From Ischnura elegans (taxonomy: Eukaryota; Arthropoda; Insecta; Odonata; Coenagrionidae), in the NCBI RefSeq assembly GCF_921293095.1, contig NC_060257.1, positions 52,860,968 to 52,924,967 of the forward strand: 64,000 bases of DNA, in the 5' to 3' direction. Position 1 is the first letter of the stretch. Every line of letters begins with the position of its first letter. Shown here one piece after another: positions 34,401-46,400 of the stretch. Under the pieces are notes generated by a model, which saw only the letters and a program-made list of their open reading frames with translations, did not search any database and was not told where the DNA came from. A program made the position numbers and the translations under genes.

Positions 34401-37400
34401 TGACATAAAAACGAGCACTAAATGCATATATTAGGAAAAAATTGTTTATTTAATTTAAAAATGCCCCATAATCGATTAAAAACCAATGAAATCCTTAATT
34501 ATTTCTACTGGAGTGCTCTCTTGACATTATTAGTTGTCCACGTTGTTCAATTGTTTTATGCGCACGGTAGTGAATTCTATTGAGCTTAATTATTTCCACA
34601 CTACGACTTGGAAAGTACTGCTAATTGAAGTACATCCGTGATTCAAACGTCAATTACTTTATATCGAAGTTTAATTATCAACATTTGCCAAGTACGTTCT
34701 CCAACATGTCAACATCGTTAAACTCAACTGATTTGGGCGTTACTTCTTGGAACGTTGAAATGTTCATGGTGAAACAAAACTCAGAACTATTCCACAAAAT
34801 TTTATTTTAACAGTCAGGTTAGTCTTGATAATGACGGTATAAACGTCGAAAGTAGTAGACTGTTAAAATAAAAGTTTGTGGAATAGTACTGAGTTTTGTT
34901 TCACCATGAACATCGTTAAACTCCTTTTCGATTTTTTAATCATCATAAATCAACTATTAACTACTTACATTCAAATCGCTAGCGCGATTACTCTTCCATT
35001 ATCATTTCAACATTAATTAGTTTCAATCCAAGGTCACGACTTTTCGGCCATTCTCTACGATATAGTAAATATAATGACTGCAGCATCTCCCGGCGAGCAT
35101 TAGCATAATGGATTACGTTATCACACATCGAAAAGTAATACTACACTTTTCCAATAACTTTACCATTATACGAGTATTATCTGTTGGCGAAGCGAAGTAC
35201 TTAGCTTTGAATTGCATCTATTTTATGTTTTCGTTGTTTGTTATTGTTATTTCAAAGACTCCGCAGACGATGCATTTTCGGACAAAGATGTGTCGAAGGA
35301 TTTCATTGGCTCTTCAGATTTCTCAATGATACCAACCTCACGCGCTCGTACCTATATGATACGCGCGATGACGGTAGCTTACATGATCGCGCGATACAGC
35401 GGAACGTGACAGGAGAACGTGATGGTCATCTATCGCCGTCGTCGCTGTCACATTTACATAATTGAGGTGCAGGAGTAATAATCTTTCGATATAGGCAATA
35501 AAAAAATTATAGGAAACCACCCTATTACCATCAACATTCCTCATCATCTTTTGCTTTTTACATCAGGCTAAGCATTCAGAATAGAAAATTCACTAGAGGA
35601 TGGGAAAAATGAGAATATGTTAGTGCCTGCATTATCATATTGCCAGACCAAGAAATCACCAAACTTGACTCAAATGGAGATCAAAAAGTACTACTCGCAC
35701 ATCCCTAAAAAAATTGAATTTCACCTATGTGAAAAACTTTCTCTTCGGTTGGTGTATCTTTTCTCTCATTGTGACTATATCCTCATATGATCTGTCCTTG
35801 CTAAAGTAATGAGAGAATTGACGTGTCAACAATTATTTGGATTTGTTTTTGTGGTTATTTGAGGAAAAAGCTATGGATTAACCAGCAATGTATGTACAGG
35901 AAGTCACCCACAAATTCATTTGAAGTGCAAATTATCCACTGAGTAAAATTATTTGCCTTACTAGGATTCAAAACCCGATACCCTAGATTTGTCTCTGTTA
36001 CTCTGACCCTCAAGCTACCTAGGTATCTTCTTTGTGTGCCCGTTGTTGTTGGCTTTAGACCTAGTTCTGGACCTCAAAAGCCTACAACAATCTGAAGAGG
36101 AAGAAGATGGTATGGTAGCTTTGTGGAATATCACCAAGCATGGGTTCTGAGGATCCTGTCTTAAATAGTATAATGGAAAATGATTTTTCCTCTGAAATTT
36201 TTCCATTGTGGTTCCTTCCCACCAAACTCCAGGTTCCATTATCTGTGGTATTTCCAGAGTTCAAATGAGTGTACTTGTAAGGATCCTGTAACCTATTCCC
36301 TTAACTTAATGTGTGGCTGATTATTTCTTCCTTCCCTCAAATTCTCCTTGTATGTATGTGTGACTATGTGTTATATATGTCTGTTAAAACTTTCTTAATG
36401 TGATAAATGTGTTTTTTACTCTGCAGGTTTATACCGTTGGCCCGGATTATGCCCATGCAGAGGCTCGTAAGTCCCCTGCTTTGGATGGTAAAGTGGAGAG
36501 GGATAGTGAGGGGAAAGAAATCCGCTACCCTGTCATTCTTAGCAATGCAGAGAAGCTCATCTCTCGGAAGGTCTGCCTTGCGTTCAAGCAGACCGTCTGC
36601 GGATTTGACCTGCTCAGGTGGTAAACCCCGATTAAACTAATTATTCTCTTCTCAACATACTGTCAACTGTTTGGTTGGTGGATTGGTCATCGTGGCGCAA
36701 GTATGACCTGCTTTTCATGCATGCAGTAAAGAGTCAAATGGTTTGTTTTTACATCGGTACTTACATGAAGTCACGTGGGCGTACCCAGCTAGAAGGGTAG
36801 AGGGGACAGCTGCCCTCCCACCCATAATCAATAACAAATGACAGGTATTCACAGACTTTCAGACAGGATATGTCATGAAGACTTGGTCATAGGCCACATT
36901 AGTTATAAATATGAAATATATGTACAGGTACTCAATCATCTATCTACAGGCCAAAATCTAGCTGGAAATTTTACTGTGCAGACTGATGGATATTCGCACT
37001 GTGAAGTGTACTTTTTACTTGTGATATTTTAATCTCAATATTTCAAGAACATTATTGATTATAAATTGGAACAAAATAGTGAACATTACTACTCATGGAA
37101 TAAGAAATAGAAACATTATGAATTATGGTCATTCATATCATGTGAGCTTCTGGTTGTAGAAAATGACTTTGGTACTTCTACGTTGAAGAAGAAATGTTGG
37201 GAATTTTTCAAAAGTAATTTTTCTAAATAATTTTGATTGGACTATTTATCAGACTAAATAACTTTTATGGTCGAAAGTCGAATAACTGTCAGGTTAAACC
37301 TAGGTTAGTGCTTGTTAATGGTTTTAAAGTTTTGAATAAGTTTTTTTTTAACCCCAGATAAATGAAAAAAGTATAAGACATTTAACTAGGATAATTTGGT

Positions 37401-40400
37401 TTTATTTGCCTATTCCATGTTGAAGTGTCATAACCTTAATGGCCATGGCATGCTCCCCCTCTAGTTATGGTTGTGGGTACGCCCTTGTGAAGTCATTATG
37501 CTGCTCAATCAGTGAATATTTCTGGCATAATTTTGCTTTTCCTTGCATATCTCTTTCAATATATGGTTTACCTTATCACTTCAGTTGCACATGATAGGAA
37601 GTAGTTACAGCATTAGTTACATAATCAAATTTCTTGGGTTTCCTCCAATTTTTCTATCATAAAATAAAGTTATGGATCAAAATTTGATACAGAATGCTTC
37701 TTGTACTAGATCTCCATTTCCAGCTGTCCCAATTTTTATGGCAACCAAAACAATATATTAGTTTTGTTGGTTTATATTGGTTCGTTATTTAGAGTATGGT
37801 GCATTTATCAAGTTTGATTAATTTTCAAATGAGTGTATAATTGCTAGAATAAAAGCTATTTATGATTGGAGTTTCATGTAGTGCCTCTTTACGATACTAT
37901 ACTTAACATTTGCTGCTGACTAAAATTTTCAGTGGGAGAGGATATTTATAATTACAAAAAGCTAGTTTTTTTTATTGGTAAGCATGCTGCATGCATGGGA
38001 ATGTTGCAAGAATGCTGTGAATTAGTTAATTTAGGTGGCTTGGAAACTTCTAACAAATAAAGATTGTGGAGCAAACAGTATTGGTACAGTTGTTCTGTGC
38101 AATTTATGTATGTATTGCAGTAAATGTATTAAGTTTTATTCATACTCCTCTATAAAGGTCAGGTGTCATAGTACAGTGGAACCCCGATTTATCGTTCCCG
38201 CATTCATCGTTTTCCCGCATTCATCGTTCGCCGTCCCTGGTCCCAAAAAAGTCCCATAAAGACAATGTAATTTTTTCCCGCATCTATCGTTCCCCGAAGT
38301 ATCGTTTTCCCGCATTTGTCGTTCGAAGATCACGGTCCCGATGTATTTTTTTCCCGCATTCATCGTTTGACAAAAATGAAACGACGTATTTACGATGTGG
38401 CATTCGCGGATTCGACCGGCACATAGTATTAATCTTCCCCAAGAGATGGAAGCACCATAGTGCCCTCCGGAGCAGCTCGGGGCCGTGGGATTGTCTACGT
38501 TGCACAGTTCTCACCGTTCTCACAATCAGCTACCCCCCTCCCGTCAGCCCTTGTCCCCCACCCCCTCTGACTCTTTCTTCCTCTCTGAAACCAACCAAGA
38601 GGCATTTAACGACCCGGGTCACGTTTCGCGACGGGTTCGTGTTACGAAAACCATAACTCATTAGCTCCGAAAGGAAATATCAAGTTACCCGAGAATGATA
38701 GAAAAGTATTTCACCCCTCCTCCTTTCGCTCCCCCGACCTTTTTCATATTCAAAGCTCACATTTCTGGAAGCCAATTGCTGTCTGAGTCACCTATTGGCC
38801 CCAAAGGTGAGTAACAAATGACTGGTAAAAGACGAGGCAGACGAAACTCGATACCCTGGCATTTGAGCTTCTCGGTGGTTGATCCAACATTTTTTTCCGT
38901 AAACAATATCAGATAACAAACTATGACTTGCTATAAATCTCTCTTGTCAGATTCACAAACATAGGGATATCTCAGGATATTTTGTTACACACTTTGGTCG
39001 CGCTTCACCCTCGACAATCGGCTCAGCGTCAGTCCCGAACTTCACCTCGTACGAGTGGTTCCGTATTTTCCTGTGTTCGCTGAATTAAAGCCAGTGTTTT
39101 CTTTGAGGCTTTGCGAAGCCTGGTGTTATTTTTATTAGTTCAATTTTTATTCGTCTTCTGACCATGGCCGTCCCGATGAAGCAAAAGAGAAATTTGAAAG
39201 ATCGTCTCAAAATAATTGAAGAAGTGGAAAAAAATCCGAGGGAAAAGCGAGTTGACATTGCAAAACGTCTCGGGTTGCCAGCAAGTACATTGAACTCTAT
39301 AATGGCCAAGAAGAGTGAGATTCGAGAGCAAATAGACAGATGTGGAAGCGCATCCAAGAAGAGAAAGACTGGCAAGGAGTCTACATTTGCCGAATTGGAA
39401 ACGGTGCTCTTCAATTGGTTCCAGCAGGCACGGGAGTCTAATATTCCCGTTGATGGAGTGATATTAAAGGAAAAAGCGAAGATTGTTGCCACCCAATTGA
39501 ACGTCGAAAATTTTAAGGCTTCCAATGGCTGGATAAGTCGATTCAAAAATCGACATGGCCTTGTATTCAAGAAGCTGGCAGGAGAGAGTGCAGAAGTAAA
39601 TGCTGAAAGCACGGATGACTGGCTGGAAAGTCTGCCATCGATTCTGGAGGGCTACGATCCAGGAGATGTGTATAATGCGGATGAGACTGGTCTGTTTTTC
39701 AATGTGCTTCCTGATAGAACATTGGCCTATAAAGGAGAATGCTGCCATGGAGGTAAATTATCCAAAGACAGGCTAACGGTTTTGCTTTGCGTGAATAGTG
39801 ATGGCAGCGACAAGCAAGTGCCGATTGTGATAGGGAAATCGCCAAAACCAAGGTGCTTCAAAAACATAAGAAAATTGCCGACAAAATATTACGCAAACAG
39901 TAAATCATGGATGACAACAGAAATTTTTATTTCGTTCCTCCATGCATTAGACGCGCAAATGGGGGGGCAAAATAGAAAAATTATCCTCTTTGTGGATAAC
40001 TGTGCAGCACACCCCAAAGACACGTCTTTTTTGAGGAATATTAAAGTGGTACGGTTCCCAGCAAACTGTACAAGTACGCTCCAGCCACTTGACTTGGGGA
40101 TTATACGCAGTTTAAAAGCGTACTATAGACAACGCCTCGTACAAAAATCCATTTGTCTTATGGAGTCAGGAAAGGCAATGAAGAAAAAACTAAACGTACT
40201 TGAAGCACTCCACTATATTATGGCAGCATGGAAACAAGTGAGCCAGAACACAATTCAGAATTGCTTCCGTAAAGCTGGGCACAGATACCCGATTGATAAT
40301 AATGAACTTGCAGATGATGATGTTGATGATTTTGGTCAAGACTGGGAAGAAATGTGTAGAGCCCAGAAATACGATTTTCAGAGCTACGTAGCAGTAGATC

Positions 40401-43400
40401 ATCATGTGGTTACAAGTGGCACTGAAACCATTGAAGAACTGTGCGAAGCGCACACATCTACTGGGGCTGTAGAGGAAGAAGAGGAAAACGAAGTAGAAGT
40501 GATCCCAAGCTTTGTCGAGACTTACGAAGCTTTAGAAAAAGTGAAAGCGTTTTTCTATGCGCAAAGTGGAAGCGACGAGGATCGTGAAAACATTTTAAGT
40601 CTCGAAAAATCATATTTTCGACTACGGCAGAATGCCGCTAAGAAACAGAAGACAATGCATGACTTCTTTCAAAAGCGTAGTGATTAAAATGTGAACAGTT
40701 TTAATAGTGTATCCTAGCCAAAAGTAATTCAATAGGTACTATTATTTAATGGGTTTTATCAATCATAATTTGTGTTTGTTCGACAAAGTTTGTTACTTAT
40801 TAAAAACCACTAAAATTTCAATATGCTTGAGGTACCTGTAGTACCATAGAATAAGTATGTACTTACTCTATGGTAGTACCTACGGTATATTGGCGCCCAG
40901 TTTGAAGAGAAGCGATGCATTCTCGAGTGAATGAATGAGTGCATGGAAATCAAATAAAAAACGCGATAAAATAGGGAGGAATTATTTATTTTTTTAAGCC
41001 TTATAATTTTGAAGAGGGCTTTCCTGATTTTATGACATCCCATCAATATTTGACTATAGCCTGAAGGACGCATTAAAACAACAAGGAAGTGCCGCACCTA
41101 CGACTAAAATATTTTCAGATTGGTTACTATTTTCCTCAGTTTCACCAAGGGAGTTCGTGTGGGGATTTAAATACCCACTGAGGTAAGAAAACATAATTTT
41201 AATACATCAGCGCATGAAAACATTTCCCTCCTAGAAAATAAATAAAATGTTCCGTTAGTTGGCTCGTTATTTTTGGGTTGAATCCAGAACTTCTCATCCC
41301 AAGTGGACGACCGACGTTGGGTCTTGAAGACCACTGACGAGGGGAGATATCGTACCTCGATACGCCTTTGTCAATGCCATATTTTGACGGCAATCGGAAT
41401 GCCGAACGCTTCTCGAAATGGGTACGGTTCCATGGAATTGGCCTTAGTTTGATTGAATTTTTATGTGGTACATTTAACATGACTTACATCATTTAAAAAT
41501 AGCAACCCTCTCTCCATGAGGTATGGTGATGTAATGATTATCGTTGTGATTATCCATCGCGGAGGCAAGGGTTTGCGGCTCCGAGAGAGCGATGTATTTT
41601 GTCGTTCTCAAATAGATCAGTTTTGCCCGGATTCAATGTAATTTAAATTGTAGCAAGCCTAGGCCAGAGGATACATTTTTTACCGTCGTAATGGCTTTTG
41701 GGTATTGAAGCAATCTTATTCCGAACGCGGAGATGGGAAGACTACTCTAGAAAGTGTTGGTGCCCCACAGGCACAATTCGTCTTCGGAACTCCGACGAAA
41801 AAACAGGCCTGCAACAGAATTCGAATACACTTCTGATGTGCACAAGTTTTGATGCAAAGCATGCGTATTTTAGCATGCAGTTGAATTTCGGTGATGAGAG
41901 ATGTTCGTAATAAGACTGCCGAATCCGTCGTGGCAGTGTGAATGCCGAGACGGCGAGCAAACATTTTTTAGTGAGGTGTCGTATTCCCAAGGATTATTGA
42001 AAGATATATTAGTAGAACCAAGTATATGCCCAAAAGTATTACATAAAATTCAAATAAAATATTCAAATAGAAAACAGCTATATTCCTGCATGAATCCTTT
42101 ATAGAATATCACTATTACGTGCCAACATCCTGCGCTTCCTGCCGCATAGGCAACCGCGCCAAACTTTCCCGTATTCATCGTTTTCCCGCATTCATCGTTC
42201 ATTTCGTCCATCCCCTTGAAAAACGATAGATCGAGGTTCCACTGTATACACTCTGTCTTTGAAGGTTTATTCATGAGAAGTTCCAAGTCATTGATATCGT
42301 TTGCATAATTAACCAGTGTGAGAGTTCAGGATTTTATCTGCCAGACAGTGCAGAAGAGACTCCCCAGTGCAGGAGGCAGGCCCCCCATGCCACGAGGGCT
42401 GGTCTGGTAGAATTAAGACCCTTAACGATCCTTATGGTGAGGGAAAGTGCCCAAGTGCAAGATATCCATGTAGCAATAAAAATTTTGGGTAAATGCTGCA
42501 GTCAGCATGCAAAACATATAACATTGTTCCCACACTCTAAGGGTTAACAGGGTTCATGTGGTTGCTGAAAGCCTATGACCATAATTCTATCTTTTGGTTT
42601 TATTTATTGGAGGATGGAGGTGCAAAATAGAGGGGATTGTATGTTCAAATAGAGGCTTTATGCAGACTAAATTTAGCATGCAATAAACCCATTTTCATAG
42701 AGGCATTTTCACCTATGGCATCTTTGTAGAGTCCTAAGGTTGAGCAGCATTGACAGAACTCATGTGTACTGTTTCTCTCATTGCATGATACATTGTAAAT
42801 TTAGGTTGCTCTGCTCATTAGAAAGTGCGGCATATCACTGTTTATTTTTGTCTTAATTTTTTTGTTATTCTTTTATTTTATCTTATCCTATTGCGATATT
42901 TTGTGAAGTGAATTTGCTGTATGTAGTAGTATTTAGCTAAGTAGAGTTTGTAGTCTTCTGTTTTATGCTCATATGGAATCAAATTTTCAACCTCAAGAAA
43001 ATTATTTTTCAACTTCATGTTGCCCTAGAATCTCCATATACTTAAGCTATAATGTAAATGTGTTGTAATTGTAGTTTTATATCATTCTATGTTGGTGTAT
43101 TATGTTCTTAGCTTTTATTTAGCATTCATGTAGTCTTTGATTGTAATTTTTTGTTATAATTGTGGTAGGTTTTGGTTGTAAAGCATTATATTATATTGTG
43201 GGTATGGATACTCTTGGGATAATGAATGCCTATTTATTCAAATCTCTTCTACTGTAGTCTGGCAATAGTAACACTGCTTGCATACAAATGGGTTCCCTTC
43301 AATTTTGCCTTTAGTATAGGTGTAGTCTATTCATCAAGACTTGCATTATAATCAAAATTTACTGTTATTTTTAGTTCATTTAATTAGAGTTATTTTTCAG

Positions 43401-46400
43401 TATTTCAGTAATTTAACCATTTGTATCTAGATTATGTTTTGTAGGTGTTATCATCACATATCCTGATAAACTCTGAAATTTTCAATCATTTTTATTAAAT
43501 TCATTAATATTTATCAGTACTATTAAAAGTAATTGGGTGTATCTGTAATGGTAGTAATTATTGCCCTGCAAGATTGATTAAAATGATATCAATAGTGTCA
43601 TTAAAGAAAATAAGTCAATAACTTGTAAGAATTTTGGCCATAAGTTTACGGTTCAATTAAGCCAGTAAGGAAGTTGGAAATTTCTGAGATCAATTATGTG
43701 AATCATATAACATAATTTGATGCTTTTATTTCTATTTTTAATAGACAACATTTTGGTAAACAATTCCAAATTATTTTTTTAATACCTCTCATTGTTTAGG
43801 ATATTGGAGTGTCTGTAATTAATCATGCTCACTTTTTTATAGATTGTTGTACTTCTTCACTTAATATATCAACAACAGCAAAGGAACATTTCCTCCAATC
43901 TCATGTCTTTTAAATGTCTTGCAGGGCCAATGGGAAGTCATTTGTATGTGATGTCAATGGCTTTAGTTTTGTGAAGAATTCCAATAAATATTATGATGAC
44001 TGTGCAAAAATTTTGGGCAACATGATCCTTCGAGAACTAGCGCCAACATTGCACATTCCTTGGTCAGTGCCTTTCCAGTTGGACGATCCTCCAATTGTTC
44101 CTACTACTTTTGGAAAAATGTAAGTCCTTTCTTTAAAAAATACTAAATTTTAGATTTAGCAATTCATGTCTCCATTAGGGGTAGAATGTTATCCTAGTGC
44201 TTTTTTATGTTGTAACGTTTTTTTTAATATTATTACTGTGTAACATTTTTATTTCCTCGTAAATTTCACAAATATGGTTAATACTTTTATTAAACACTTT
44301 TAAAGTTCTTTCCGCGAAAATGTTGGGAATGACAATGTGCACACCTGAACGCCAATCATTTCACTCTCCATTCTTTGTTCCATGCTGTCAACAACAATTA
44401 CCGTCCGTTATCACTTGACTCATTATTTTTCTCTCACTAATTGATGATTTGAGGCGTAACTTTGTGAAAGCAATTCATTATGAAAAATGAAAAAGAAAAA
44501 ACTTTGTGCTTTCAAACGAAACTTCATTTCAAACAAAAACATTTCATTTCAAAGTTTCTTCTTTTTAATTTCCCTTGCTAATTGTTACATTAACATTTTA
44601 CTCAACGTTAATTGTTACAACCTGGAATGTTAGTTTCGCTTAAAAAATAATTTCAGTTTAAAAATCAATAATATATTTCAGTTTTCGTTTAAAGTTTTCA
44701 GAAATGTGGTATAAAGACTCATTCATTACTCCTTGTATAATACAGGAGCACTGAGGAAAAACATAATTGATGAATTTGAAGGGTTTTGCCAACTGGGTAT
44801 CCAGTGGACAAGCTGTTTTTGTTGAATGGAAGAAGCCCTCTTCATACATTTTTCATTCTCTACATATATTTTTATTTTTCTTGTGCAGGATGGAATTGCG
44901 GTGTGTTGTCGCTGTCATAAGACATGGAGATAGGACTCCAAAGCAGAAAATGAAAGTTGAAGTCAGGCATCCCAAGTATGCGTTTGGATTTTATTTCTCT
45001 GTGTATAAATGATGCGTAGTGTATGTGTTAATTATATTCTCTCATTTTCCCCAGATTCTTTGAAATATTTGAGAAATATGATGGCTATAAGGATGGGCAT
45101 GTTAAATTAAAGCGCCCTAAGCAATTGCAAGAAATTTTAGATATAGCTAGGTCATTACTCAGTGAGATCCAGCATAGAGCAGCAGATCCAGAAATTGAAG
45201 AGAAGCAAGGGAAATTAGAACAGTTGAAAAGTGTGTTAGAAATGTAAGTACAAGTTACTATAGCATATCTTTCAACCAGAATTTGGTGGGAGATTTTTAT
45301 ACCTGTTCTCAATGAAGTTTCTTCAACATGTCTAGTAATTTAGTTTGTTTTTGCCGGTGTTCTTCCTAATGCCTTCTAAGTGATTGAATTTTTGGAATGT
45401 TACGTTAAGATTGTGATTATGATAAGTAAGATTAAGATAAGAATAGGCTTTAAAATTTACCATTAAAAAACACTTGATTGTCATTTTGTCTATGTAATGT
45501 CTCAATCCAGGGATGCATTTGCTCTCTAATTTGAAGTATCATGTTTGTTTAGGTATGGCCATTTCTCTGGCATTAATCGCAAGGTCCAAATGAAGTATCA
45601 ACCCAGAGGTCGTCCCAGAGGGTCAAGCAGCGATGATGGTAAAGGTTCTAGTACGAGTCTTTGTTATTTTCTCTTAGTAATATTTTATTGCTATTATTTT
45701 TGTAAGCTATTAAATTTTATCATTGACTGTGGTTTTGTTGATTATGGATTAGTTTTTTTTTTTTTCGATTATTTTATTTTGCATGAATATCATTTTAATT
45801 ATTGGGCTGGCATTACGATGCATGTATTGGAGGTTTAGGCATGCCACCTTAATATTTATTGTATATTGTGGCCAAGATGATGATTTGGCATGTAAGAATA
45901 TTCCAATTTTTTAAAGTTAAAATATAGACATGTACAATGTAATAATGTATCCATGCTTTTATATTTTTATTGCTTGAACAGCACTGTAGTTGCTGCTTCA
46001 GTATGGTCGCAGCATACAGTGGAGATACTGGTGCTAAATTCTGTATTTCATCAGTTTGTAGAAAGATTTTAAAAGTCTAAATGAAACTGATTTTACTGTA
46101 TGCCAAGCATTTTTCAAAATGACGATCTTGCCTCTGTGGAACAGCCATTGCATGAGAGAAACGCTAATTAAGTAGAGAGCACGATTTCCTTTACTGTCGG
46201 TACCAGGTGAAGATATTCAGCTTTTTAATATTTTCTCATTGCTTAAAGAATGACATACAGAATGCATGCATAGAAAAAAATTGTAACAGGACTCTCACTT
46301 TGTGAATTTGGAGAATTTTCACTCATGCATATGCAATAGATTACCACATTATGAAGAGTTTGACTCACGATAGATTCGGCTCATTCGAGCTGTGCTGCTT

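Larger units (their letters stand above)
33614..35526. mobile_element. TIR element copy B (same family as 17117-17779), interrupted
   Basis: Begins AATAGGGTAGTTTCCTTC and closes AATCTTTCG...GAAACCACCCTATT. The left roughly 610 bp and right 56 bp align with copy A; the extra length is a second element at 34228-35470. Confidence 0.75.
32512..35707. mobile_element. Degraded hAT-like element carrying nested insertions
   Basis: Left end AGGAATGTGCGAGTACTC and complement of the right end AGGGATGTGCGAGTAGTACT are similar inverted ends, with related TTGACTC(G/A)A words just inside. Flanks are A-runs, so a target duplication cannot be judged. Inside lies another TIR element (33614-35526), itself interrupted. 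No transposase ORF is readable. Confidence 0.5.
38174..42244 (+). mobile_element. Complete 4.1-kb Tigger (pogo superfamily) DNA transposon, second family
   Basis: Left end CAGTGGAACCCCGATTTATC and complement of the right end CAGTGGAACCTCGATCTATC are inverted repeats with two mismatches in 23 bp, flanked by TA (38172-38173, 42245-42246). One intact transposase lies at 39164-40687. Both subterminal regions carry CCCGCATTCATCGTT units in the same (direct) orientation. It lies in PPIP5K intron 7 in sense orientation. Confidence 0.93.
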
